DNA of 64,000 bases, taken from assembly GCF_001556105.1 (NCBI RefSeq), contig NZ_LSIF01000099.1, forward strand, positions 8,075-72,074, given 5' to 3'. This document shows, piece after piece, positions 29,672 to 37,213 of the stretch (position 1 is the first letter of the stretch; each line of letters begins with the position of its first letter). Under the pieces are notes generated by a model. That model was not told the DNA's origin. It made no database searches and saw only the letters and a list, made by a program, of their open reading frames with translations. The position numbers were made by a program, and so were the translations under genes. This DNA is from Pseudoxanthomonas mexicana. Lineage in GTDB: Bacteria > Pseudomonadota > Gammaproteobacteria > Xanthomonadales > Xanthomonadaceae.

Positions 29672-30486
29672 GCCCGCGGACCGCGCCACCCTCGATGCGG
29701 CGCGCGGTCTTCGTCTCCGATGTCCACCTGGGTTCCAAGCACTGCCATGCGGCGGAGTTCGCCGACTTCCTCGCAGGCTTGCAGTGCCGGCGGTTGTACC
29801 TGGTCGGCGACATCGTCGACCTGTGGTGGATGGCGCAGCGGCGGGCCTCGTGGGATGCCGCCCACCACCGGGTGATCGAGGCGTTGCATGCCTTGGTACG
29901 GAACGGCACCGAACTGATCTACGTGCCCGGCAACCACGACCGACCGGTCCGCCGCTTCTGCGGGCTGATGCTGCCGGCCATGCAGGTGCGCCGCCGGGCC
30001 ATCCACACCACGCTGGACGGCCGCCGGCTGCTGGTGACCCACGGCGACGACTACGACGGCATCACCCATTTCGGCGGGCTGCAGGAAAAGTTCGGCGACT
30101 GGCTGTACTACCGCATCCTGACCGGCAACCGCCTCACCAACCAGCTGCGCCGCCGCTTGGGCCTGCGCTACTGGTCGCTGGCCGAATACCTCAAGCGCCA
30201 GAGCGATGCGGCCGAACGCTACATCGCGCGGTTCGTGCAGGCCGGGCTGGACGATGCACGCCGGCGAGGGCTGGACGGCATCGTCTGCGGCCATATCCAC
30301 CGTGCCTCGCTGCTCCAACGCGAGGGTCTGGTCTACGCCAACGACGGCGACTGGGTGGAAAGCCTGACCGCGCTCAGCGAAGAGGCCGACGGCACCCTGT
30401 GCCTGTTGTCGCACACCGGCAAGGTACTCGCCGAGGTGGCGCCGACGGTGCGGCAGGTACCGCAGGACGTGCCGCGCGCGGCGTGA
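29668..30486 (+). CDS. UDP-2,3-diacylglucosamine diphosphatase-like metallophosphoesterase (LpxH-like)
   Basis: A 272-residue calcineurin-type phosphoesterase with all metal-binding motifs: VFVSDVHLGSKHC, LVGDIVDLWWM, YVPGNHDRP, VTHGDDYDG and CGHIHRAS. The spacing fits the LpxH/LpxH2 branch that hydrolyses UDP-diacylglucosamine in lipid A synthesis. Its start shares four bases with the OlsF-like gene, which suggests a joint role in envelope lipids. Whether it is the main LpxH of the cell or a paralogue acting on another lipid cannot be told. Confidence 0.82.
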   Translation: MSPRTAPPSMRRAVFVSDVHLGSKHCHAAEFADFLAGLQCRRLYLVGDIVDLWWMAQRRASWDAAHHRVIEALHALVRNGTELIYVPGNHDRPVRRFCGLMLPAMQVRRRAIHTTLDGRRLLVTHGDDYDGITHFGGLQEKFGDWLYYRILTGNRLTNQLRRRLGLRYWSLAEYLKRQSDAAERYIARFVQAGLDDARRRGLDGIVCGHIHRASLLQREGLVYANDGDWVESLTALSEEADGTLCLLSHTGKVLAEVAPTVRQVPQDVPRAA

Positions 30487-30518
30487 GGAAAGGCGCCGCC
30501 GGCTGCTAGGATCGGCGC

Positions 30519-31634
30519 ATGGATTCCCTCAGCCAGATCGTCCTCGGCGGTGCCATCGCCGCCGCCATCGCCCCCGCCGGGCATCGTCGTGCCGCGCTGC
30601 TCGCCGGCGCGGCCCTGGGCACGTTGCCCGACCTCGACAGCCTGCCCATCGCGCTCGTCTCGGACGATCCGGTCACGCTGATGACGGTGCACCGCAGCTT
30701 CAGCCACTCGCTGTTCGTGCTGCCGCTGGTGGGGTGGCTGATCTGGTGGCTGTTCAAGCGCTTCGGCAACGGGCGCGTCGCGGCATCGCCGGCGCGCTGG
30801 TTCTGGGCCATCCAGTTGGCATTGATCACCCATCCGCTGCTGGACGCCTTCACCGTCTACGGCACGCAGCTGTGGTGGCCGCTGACGCCGCCTCCGGCGA
30901 TGTGGTCGAGCATGTTCATCATCGATCCGCTGTATACCGTGTGGCTGCTGGTGGCCTGCGTCGTCGCGTGGTGCCTGCGCGAACGCGCTATGGCGCAACG
31001 CGCATTGGCGATCGGCCTGGTGCTGAGCACGGCCTATCTCGGCTGGTCGCTGCTGGCCAAGTCGATGGTGGACCGCGAGGCCGAGCGGTCGCTCGCGTCG
31101 ATGGGGCTGGGCGACGCGCCGTACTTCTCCGTGCCGATGCCGTTCAATACACTGCTGTGGCGCGTGGTGGCGATGACGCCGTCGGGTTATGTCGAAGCCG
31201 AGCGTTCGGTGCTGGTGGACGACGGCCCGCTCTCGTTCCGCGGCTACCCGTCCAACGTGCAGGCGCTGCGGGAAGCGGCCGACGTGCCCGCGGTGCAGCG
31301 ACTGGTGTGGTTCAACCGCGGCTTCATGCGGTCGCAGGTGCAGCACGGGCAGTTGGTCCTGTCCGACCTGCGGATGGGCATGGAGCCGGACTACAACTTC
31401 CGCTTCCAGGTCGCCGAGCAGCGTGATGGGCGTTGGCAGGCCATCGCGCCTGTACAGGCGCCGTGGTCGATGCCGATCGCCGGTTGGGACGGCGTCCGAC
31501 GGTTGCTGTCGGTGATGTGGCATCGCGTCCGGCATCCTTCGCCCGAGCCGATACGCACGAAGCTGGGCGGAAGCGCCACGCCGCCCGCGCTCACGCGGGA
31601 GGCGGCTCCGGCGCAGGCCGGCCCGGCTCAGTAG
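30519..31634 (+). CDS. Membrane-bound metal-dependent hydrolase (YdjM/DUF457 family)
   Basis: A 371-residue inner-membrane protein with about five hydrophobic segments in the first 190 residues and a soluble C-terminal part. Family residues include MDSLSQIVLGGAIAAAI, LPDLDSLP and the histidine/aspartate cluster HRSFSHSLFVLP and LITHPLLDAFTVYG. The C-terminal 160 residues are periplasmic or cytosolic and not recognised. It starts 32 bp after the LpxH-like gene, so it may belong to the same transcript, and its stop overlaps the convergent methyltransferase by 7 bp. Substrate is unknown. Confidence 0.83.
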   Translation: MDSLSQIVLGGAIAAAIAPAGHRRAALLAGAALGTLPDLDSLPIALVSDDPVTLMTVHRSFSHSLFVLPLVGWLIWWLFKRFGNGRVAASPARWFWAIQLALITHPLLDAFTVYGTQLWWPLTPPPAMWSSMFIIDPLYTVWLLVACVVAWCLRERAMAQRALAIGLVLSTAYLGWSLLAKSMVDREAERSLASMGLGDAPYFSVPMPFNTLLWRVVAMTPSGYVEAERSVLVDDGPLSFRGYPSNVQALREAADVPAVQRLVWFNRGFMRSQVQHGQLVLSDLRMGMEPDYNFRFQVAEQRDGRWQAIAPVQAPWSMPIAGWDGVRRLLSVMWHRVRHPSPEPIRTKLGGSATPPALTREAAPAQAGPAQ

Positions 31635-32455
31635 ACCGTGGCGCGTGCCTGCACGAAGGCGTAGAAGAAGACCGCGTCGGGATCGTTCTGCACGTCGTGC
31701 ATTTCGCGGCGCATGCCGTCGACGATGTCCTGCGTCACCCGGCCAGCGTCCACCAGCGAATCGGCCGCCGACAGCAGCAGTTCTTCCCAGAACGCGATCA
31801 TGTCCTTGCGGCGTGCCGGCTCGCGGTTGTCGAAGTGCACCGTCTTGATCTCGGTCACCACGTCGCGATAGCCGCCTGCCAACAGCAGGTTGCCCAGCTT
31901 GGCGCCGATGAACGGATCGCCGCCGCTGTCGTACTGGAAGTCATTGAACGCCATCCAGTAGCGCCAGGTGTTCGGCGAGTAGGGATGCAGCAGGAACGAC
32001 GAGTTCATCACCTCGGTGATGTAGATCGGCGAGCCCGGCGCCAACACGCGACGGACTTCGCTGAGCACGCGCGCGGGACTGGGGACATGCTCCAGGATCC
32101 AGCACAGGAAGGCCGCGTCGAAGTCGCGCGCACCGAACGGCAGGCGGCTCGCGTCAGCCTGCTGCAGGCTGTAGCGGTCGCGGCACCATGGCATCGTCGC
32201 GAGGTTCTGCTTCGCCGCCTGCAGCTGCACCTCACTCAGGTCGACGCAGCTGACATGCACGTCCGGAAAGCGGCGCAGCAGGATCTCGGTCTGTGCACCC
32301 ACTCCGCTGCCGACTTCCAGCAGCCGGCGTGCACCGGTGTAGTCGATGTGGTTGAAGAGCGTGCTTTCCAGCAGGCGGGCCTGCTTCATCAGTCGCGCCT
32401 GCTCCACCGAGGAAAAACCGTGGAGGTAGGCGGGGCTTTCGTTCGTGTCGGACAT
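31628..32455 (-). CDS. Class I SAM-dependent methyltransferase
   Basis: A 275-residue Rossmann-fold methyltransferase. Motif I is RRLLEVGSGVGAQTEILL, motif II VSCVDLSEVQL, motif III QADASRLPF and motif IV FDAAFLCWILEHVPSPARVL, followed by RVLAPGSPIYITEV. The rest, with aromatic-rich segments (PYSPNTWRYWMAFNDFQYDSGG), probably holds the acceptor site. It resembles ubiquinone/sterol-type small-molecule methyltransferases, but the acceptor is unknown. It lies 10 bp after dusB and is likely co-transcribed. Confidence 0.83.
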   Translation of the reverse strand: MSDTNESPAYLHGFSSVEQARLMKQARLLESTLFNHIDYTGARRLLEVGSGVGAQTEILLRRFPDVHVSCVDLSEVQLQAAKQNLATMPWCRDRYSLQQADASRLPFGARDFDAAFLCWILEHVPSPARVLSEVRRVLAPGSPIYITEVMNSSFLLHPYSPNTWRYWMAFNDFQYDSGGDPFIGAKLGNLLLAGGYRDVVTEIKTVHFDNREPARRKDMIAFWEELLLSAADSLVDAGRVTQDIVDGMRREMHDVQNDPDAVFFYAFVQARATVY

Positions 32456-32465
32456 GGCGGGTGCC

Positions 32466-33464
32466 TCAGGCAGCGGCGGGCAACACCGGCGTGACGCCGG
32501 CGATCAGGGCATCGAAATAGTCGCGGGTCAGTCGCACCTGTTCGTCCGCACTCTCGGCACGGTTGACCACGGCGCGGAAGGCGAGATTTTCCGGGCGGTC
32601 CTTGGCGTACCAGCCCAGGTGCTTGCGCGCGATGCGCACGCCCTGCAGTTCGCCATAGAACGCATGGAGCGCATGCAGGTGCGCCAGCAGGATGTCGCGC
32701 ACTTCGGACACGGTGGGCGGTGGCAGGTACTCGCCGGTGGCAAGGAAGTGCGCGATTTCGCGGAAGATCCACGGCCGGCCCTGCGCAGCACGGCCAATCA
32801 TCACCGCGTCCGCGCCGGTCTTCGCCAGCACCTGCGCCGCCTTGTCCGGCGAATCGATGTCGCCGTTGGCGACCACCGGAATGCGCAGCGCGGCCTTGAT
32901 CGCGGCGATGGTCTCGTATTCGGCGGTGCCGGTGTAATGCTGGTCGCGCGTGCGGCCGTGCACCGCCAGCGAGGCGATGCCGCTTTCCTGCGCGATGCGC
33001 GCGATCTCCGGGCCGTTGCGGTGGTCGCAATCCCAACCCGTGCGGATCTTCAGCGTGACCGGCACGTCCACCGCCTTCACCACGGCTTCCAGGATGCGAC
33101 CCACCAGCGCCTCGTCGCGCATCAGCGCCGAGCCCGCCCAGGCGTTGCAGACCTTCTTCGCCGGGCAGCCCATGTTGATGTCGATGATCTGCGCGCCGTG
33201 GTCGGCGTTGTAGCGCGCCGCATTCGCCAGTTGCTCCGGCTCGGTGCCGGCGATCTGCACGCTGATCGGGCTGGGTTCGCCCTCGTGGTCCATGCGGTGC
33301 AGCGACTTGGCGGTGTTCCAGAAGCGCGGATCGCTGATCGTCATTTCCGACACCGCGAGGCCCGCACCCAGCCGTTTGCACAGCAAGCGGAACGGCTTGT
33401 CGGTGACGCCGGCCATGGGGGCCAGCATCACCGCAGGGTCGATGCGGTAACGGCCGATCTGCAT
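32466..33464 (-). CDS. dusB: tRNA-dihydrouridine synthase DusB
   Basis: A 332-residue FMN-dependent enzyme that reduces uridine in the tRNA D-loop. It starts MQIGRYRIDPAVMLAPMAGVTDKPF. The family signature DINMGCPAKKVCNAWAGSALM contains the catalytic Cys, and LAVHGRTRDQHYTG, VVANGDIDSPDKA and MIGRAAQGRPWIF are intact. GCPAKKVC points to the DusB branch. In many gammaproteobacteria fis follows dusB; here a methyltransferase does. Confidence 0.95.
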   Translation of the reverse strand: MQIGRYRIDPAVMLAPMAGVTDKPFRLLCKRLGAGLAVSEMTISDPRFWNTAKSLHRMDHEGEPSPISVQIAGTEPEQLANAARYNADHGAQIIDINMGCPAKKVCNAWAGSALMRDEALVGRILEAVVKAVDVPVTLKIRTGWDCDHRNGPEIARIAQESGIASLAVHGRTRDQHYTGTAEYETIAAIKAALRIPVVANGDIDSPDKAAQVLAKTGADAVMIGRAAQGRPWIFREIAHFLATGEYLPPPTVSEVRDILLAHLHALHAFYGELQGVRIARKHLGWYAKDRPENLAFRAVVNRAESADEQVRLTRDYFDALIAGVTPVLPAAA

Positions 33465-33508
33465 GGCGGCATTATCCGCCGCGGAGGCGGATGGCGAAAC
33501 CGCCGCGT

Positions 33509-34495
33509 TTACTCGCCGTAACGGGCGATGAGATCCGCGCGCAACGGCATCGCGAGTGCGGCGCCTGCATGCTCGGTCGATAGTGCCGCGTAGCGGTTGG
33601 CGAAACGCACGTGATCCGTGAACGCCGGCAGGGCGGCTTCCGCCAGCGACGCCGCCAGCGCTCCGTTGAAGGCATCGCCCGCGCCCGTCGTGTCCACCAC
33701 GTTCGCGGCTTCGGCCGCGACGCGGTAGTGCGGGCGGGCGTCGCCGCGCAAGGCGTCTTCGGGATGCGACACATAGACGCCGGTGGCACCCAGCGTCACC
33801 ACGACCGTGCCGTGCGGGAACAGTTGCCGGCAGTGCTGGTGCAGGGTGACGCCATCGAGCGTGGCCACGTCATCGGCGATGATGCGTTCGCCGAGATGAC
33901 GCCCGAGCAGGGCGGCGAATTCGGTTTCATTCGGCGTGATGATGTCGGCGTGGGCCAGCAGCTCGGTGGTCGTCGCGGCGTTGGCCGGTGCCGGATTGAG
34001 GACGGTCGTCGCGCCGTGCTGGCGCGCGGCCTGCAGCACGGCAAGCACGGTGTCCGACGGGGATTCCAGCTGGACCAGCACGACACCGGCCGTGGCGAAT
34101 GCGTCGGCCTGCGAGTCCAGATGCTCGGTTGACAGGGCGGCATTGGCGCCGGCGCCGATCACGATGGTGTTGCGGCCGTGCGCATCCACGTAGATGCCCG
34201 CGGTGCCGGTGGGCTCGTCGCTGGCCTGCGCGCGCAGATCCAGTCCATCCTCCTTCGCCAGATCACGCGCCAACCTGCCGCCGGCGTCGTCGCCCAGCGC
34301 GCAGACGAACGTGGTCGCCACGCCGGCACGCACGGAGGCGATCGCCTGATTGAAGCCCTTGCCGCCGGGTCCACTCGCGTAGCGGCCGGCGATGGTCGCG
34401 CCTGCGACGGGCAGGGCATCGCAGCGCCACACATGGTCGACGTTGAAGGAGCCCACGACGACGGCGCGGGACAGGAGGGGAGATGGCGTATTCAT
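33509..34495 (-). CDS. rbsK: Ribokinase (PfkB family)
   Basis: A 328-residue sugar kinase that phosphorylates ribose at O5. PfkB signature 1 is YASGPGGKGFNQAIASVRAG and signature 2 is VVDTTGAGDAFNGALAASLAE with the catalytic Asp. NPAPAN and NETEFAALLG are typical of ribokinases. It follows the nucleoside permease by 97 bp, so the pair may take up nucleosides and recover their ribose. No nucleoside hydrolase is seen next to them. Confidence 0.92.
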   Translation of the reverse strand: MNTPSPLLSRAVVVGSFNVDHVWRCDALPVAGATIAGRYASGPGGKGFNQAIASVRAGVATTFVCALGDDAGGRLARDLAKEDGLDLRAQASDEPTGTAGIYVDAHGRNTIVIGAGANAALSTEHLDSQADAFATAGVVLVQLESPSDTVLAVLQAARQHGATTVLNPAPANAATTTELLAHADIITPNETEFAALLGRHLGERIIADDVATLDGVTLHQHCRQLFPHGTVVVTLGATGVYVSHPEDALRGDARPHYRVAAEAANVVDTTGAGDAFNGALAASLAEAALPAFTDHVRFANRYAALSTEHAGAALAMPLRADLIARYGE

Positions 34496-34565
34496 GCGGT
34501 GATACCTGAGGTCCCGACTACGGCAGCACCGCGGTCACGGGAGGGGAACGTAAGCAGTGGGAGCA

Positions 34566-34584
34566 GGGCGGCCGTCGGCCGCCC
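34566..34584 (-). repeat. GC-rich hairpin between the nucleoside permease and rbsK
   Basis: A perfect 8-bp inverted repeat (GGGCGGCC / GGCCGCCC) around GTC, 8 bp past the permease stop. No T-run follows, so full termination is unlikely. Confidence 0.45.
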
Positions 34585-34592
34585 CGCCCGGA

Positions 34593-35891
34593 TCAGCCGA
34601 AGTGCGACAGCACGCCGGCGATGGTGGCCGTCATCAGCGTGGCGATGGTGCCGCCCAGCACGGCGCGCAGGCCGAAGCGCGCCAGGTCCGAGCGCCGTTC
34701 GGGCGCCAAGCCGCCGATGCCGCCGATCTGGATCGCGATCGAGCTGAAGTTCGCGAAGCCGCACAGGGCGTACGTGGCGATCAGCTTGCCTTCGTCGGAC
34801 AGCGCCACGCCGGCGACCTTGCCGTTGACGATATCGGCGAGTTGCAGGTAGGCGACGAACTCGTTGATCACCACCTTCTGGCCGATCAGCGAACCGACGG
34901 TGGTCGCGTCCTGCCACGGCACGCCGATCACCCAGGCGATCGGGGCCAGCAGGTAGCCGAAGATGGTGGACAGATCGGTCGGCTTGCCGATGGCGGCCGC
35001 CAGGCCGGTCACTTCACCGATCCACGTCAGTGGCCAGTTCAGCAGTGCGATCAGGGCGATGAAGGCCAGCAGCATCGCGCCGATGTTCAGGGCCAGTCGC
35101 AGGCCGTCGCCGGCACCACCGGCGGCCGCGTCGATGATGTTGCTGGAGGTCTTCTCGACTTCCATCTTCACCGTGCCACGGGTCAACGGCGTGCCGGTTT
35201 CCGGGATCAGCAGCTTGGCGACGACCAGCGTGGCTGGCGCAGCCATGATCGACGCGGCCAGCAGGTGCTTGGCGTAGAACGCCTGCTGCTCCGGATCGCC
35301 GCCGCCGAGCATGCCGACATAGGCCGCCAGCACGCCGCCGGCGATGTGCGCCATGCCGCCGATCATCATCGTGATCAGCTCGGATTCGGTCATCCGCGGG
35401 ATGTACGGACGCACCGTCAGCGGCGCCTCGGTCTGGCCGATGAAGACGCTGGCGCAGACGCTGGTGGTTTCCGCGCCAGACACCTTCATCACCTTGGTGA
35501 TCGCCAGCGCCATGATCCGCACGACGAACTGCATCACGCCCAGGTGGTACAGCACGCCCATCAGCGCGGCGAAGAAGATGATGGTGGGGAGCACTTGGAA
35601 CGCGAAGATGAAGCCGTAGGTCTCGATGTTCATCAGGCCGCCGAAGATGAAATTCGAACCGGCGTTGACGAAGCTGAGGATCTTCACGAAACCGTGGCCC
35701 AGCCAATCGAACACCTCGCGCCCGCCCGGGACCAGCAAGACCAGCGCAGCGAAGGCGATCTGCAGGGTGATGCCCGTGGCGACCAGCTTCCAGTCGATGG
35801 CCTTCCGGTTGTTGGAAAACAGCCAGACGATGCCGATCAGCACCGCCAGACCGAACAGGCCGAAGCCGATCCGCCCCAAGACATCCAGCAT
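34593..35891 (-). CDS. NupC/CNT-family nucleoside permease
   Basis: A 432-residue inner-membrane concentrative nucleoside transporter with about ten hydrophobic segments. Family motifs include VLPTIIFFAALMGVLYHLGVMQ, CASVFIGQTEAPLTVRPYIP (nucleoside/Na+ or H+ site), MIGGMAHIAGGVLAAYVGMLG, KVVINEFVAYLQL and ATYALCGFANFSSIAIQIGG. It heads a minus-strand group with rbsK, consistent with nucleoside scavenging. Coupling ion and base preference cannot be deduced. Confidence 0.93.
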   Translation of the reverse strand: MLDVLGRIGFGLFGLAVLIGIVWLFSNNRKAIDWKLVATGITLQIAFAALVLLVPGGREVFDWLGHGFVKILSFVNAGSNFIFGGLMNIETYGFIFAFQVLPTIIFFAALMGVLYHLGVMQFVVRIMALAITKVMKVSGAETTSVCASVFIGQTEAPLTVRPYIPRMTESELITMMIGGMAHIAGGVLAAYVGMLGGGDPEQQAFYAKHLLAASIMAAPATLVVAKLLIPETGTPLTRGTVKMEVEKTSSNIIDAAAGGAGDGLRLALNIGAMLLAFIALIALLNWPLTWIGEVTGLAAAIGKPTDLSTIFGYLLAPIAWVIGVPWQDATTVGSLIGQKVVINEFVAYLQLADIVNGKVAGVALSDEGKLIATYALCGFANFSSIAIQIGGIGGLAPERRSDLARFGLRAVLGGTIATLMTATIAGVLSHFG

Positions 35892-35960
35892 GTATTCCCC
35901 CGAGCCTTGCCTGTTGTTCTGACCGGGCAGTCTAGCAGCGCCCGGCCCGGTCCCGGCCGT

Positions 35961-36530
35961 TCAGCCGACCCCGTGCCAGGCCACCCACAGCGCGAGGGCG
36001 AGGAACACCACGGCGGCCAGGCTACGGGCCAGCGTCAGTGGCAACTTGTCGGCAAACCGATGACCCAGCCAGACCACTGGCACGTTGGCCAGCAGCATGC
36101 CGATCGTGGTGCCTGCGATCACCTGCCACAGCGGCTCGTACCTGGTGGCGAGCAAGACGGTGGCGACCTGGGTCTTGTCGCCGATTTCGGCCAGGAAGAA
36201 CGCGATGGCGGTAGCGACGAAGGCGCCATGGGCCGGCAGTTTTTCGTTCTCGTCCAGGGTGTCGGGCTTCAGCGTCCACAGGGCCACGGCCAGGAAGCTG
36301 CCGGCGACCAGCCAGCGGAGTACCTCAGGGGACAGCCATTCGGTCAGTTCCGCGCCCAGCCAGGCGGAGATGGCGTGGTTCACCAGCGTGGCCGCCAGGA
36401 TGCCCCAGGCGATCGGCCAGGGCTTGCGGTAACGCGCCGCCAGCAACAGGGCCAGCAACTGGGTCTTGTCGCCGATCTCGGCCAGGGTGACGGTACCGGT
36501 GGACACCAGCAGGGCGTGCAGCGATTGCAT
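35961..36530 (-). CDS. GDT1/TMEM165 (UPF0016) family manganese exporter
   Basis: A 189-residue inner-membrane protein with six hydrophobic segments in two repeats. Each carries the family cation motif E-x-G-D-K-T (TLAEIGDKTQLLALLLA near residue 18 and FLAEIGDKTQVATVLLA near residue 112). Bacterial members such as Vibrio MneA export Mn2+. The yybP-ykoY manganese riboswitch in its leader strongly supports this role here. ATG 36530 has GGAG eight bases upstream; an adjacent in-frame TTG was not used. Confidence 0.92.
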   Translation of the reverse strand: MQSLHALLVSTGTVTLAEIGDKTQLLALLLAARYRKPWPIAWGILAATLVNHAISAWLGAELTEWLSPEVLRWLVAGSFLAVALWTLKPDTLDENEKLPAHGAFVATAIAFFLAEIGDKTQVATVLLATRYEPLWQVIAGTTIGMLLANVPVVWLGHRFADKLPLTLARSLAAVVFLALALWVAWHGVG

Positions 36531-36604
36531 CAACAGCTCCGGGGCCAGGCATTCGCGTCGAGCGCGAAGGCAAACGACGCACTGCCCGGCCCGGGTAAGC
36601 GCGA

Positions 36605-36722
36605 CGCCTGCCTTCGGTCTTGCCCGGCGAAGCGGATTGCTTCGTCCTGCGCACCATGGTCGGCGACCAAGTGTGTTGACGCGCAGAACCCGTCAGGACG
36701 GGTGGGCTACTCCCCGGAGGAG
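36605..36722 (-). promoter_or_regulatory. yybP-ykoY manganese riboswitch
   Basis: On the minus strand the leader of the GDT1-family gene contains, in order, CTCCTCCGGGGAGTAGCC, then GCGTCAACACACTTGGTCG, then GGGCAAGACCGAAGG. These match the conserved GGGGAGUAG, GUCAACA-C-UUGGU and GCAAGACC blocks of the yybP-ykoY class. The two opposed loops bind Mn2+, which normally turns on exporter genes. About 75 nt separate the aptamer from the start codon, with hairpins there (e.g. TTCGCG/CGCGAA) that may form the expression platform. Confidence 0.93.
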
Positions 36723-36808
36723 GAAAGTGCGCGCATTGTACGGACGTGAACAGTGGGACGGCGGAGCCATTCTCATTTGACAGGTCGTCCGGATATGTCG
36801 CGAGGGTG

Positions 36809-36836
36809 TTGACTCGCAAATAAGAATCATTATCAT
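36809..36836 (+). promoter_or_regulatory. hemP promoter overlapped by a Fur box
   Basis: TTGACT (36809-36814) and TATCAT (36831-36836) are spaced by 16 bp. A Fur site at 36816-36834 (GCAAATAAGAATCATTATC) matches 15 of 19 bases of the classical GATAATGATAATCATTATC consensus and covers spacer and -10. Iron-bound Fur would block this promoter, so the heme genes should be on when iron is low. Confidence 0.85.
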
Positions 36837-36864
36837 CAATTACGTTCCTCCCTGGAGCCCTCCG

Positions 36865-37071
36865 ATGATCTCGAACGTCACTGCATTGCCCCTGGCCGAC
36901 ACGCCGACGCTGCGCGAGCGCCTTTCCCTGCCGGCCGTTGCGGCCCGCGACGAGGATGCCCTCGACAGCGACACGCTGCTCAAAGGACAGCGCGAGGTGT
37001 TGATCCGCCATGGCGACCGTGTCTATCGCCTGCGCCACACCAGCAACGACAAGCTGATCCTGACGAAGTAA
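36865..37071 (+). CDS. hemP: Hemin uptake protein HemP
   Basis: A 68-residue protein with the HemP core at the C-terminus (LLKGQREVLIRHGDRVYRL then RHTSNDKLILTK) after a variable N-terminal 35 residues. HemP is a short cytoplasmic protein found in heme uptake operons and in some bacteria acts in their regulation. It lies directly behind the Fur-controlled promoter and 142 bp before the TonB-dependent receptor, as in other Xanthomonadaceae heme loci. Confidence 0.92.
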   Translation: MISNVTALPLADTPTLRERLSLPAVAARDEDALDSDTLLKGQREVLIRHGDRVYRLRHTSNDKLILTK

Positions 37072-37213
37072 CGACCCGCTCCGCCGTCTGCGGCGAGGCA
37101 TATCGCCGGCCACGGGTGCCGGCGATCACCGACTCCCTCCTCCGGGCGCCAGCCAAGGATCCTCCGGCCGCCAGCCTTCCGGGTTAACTCCAAGCCACAG
37201 GAAAGCTGTAGCC

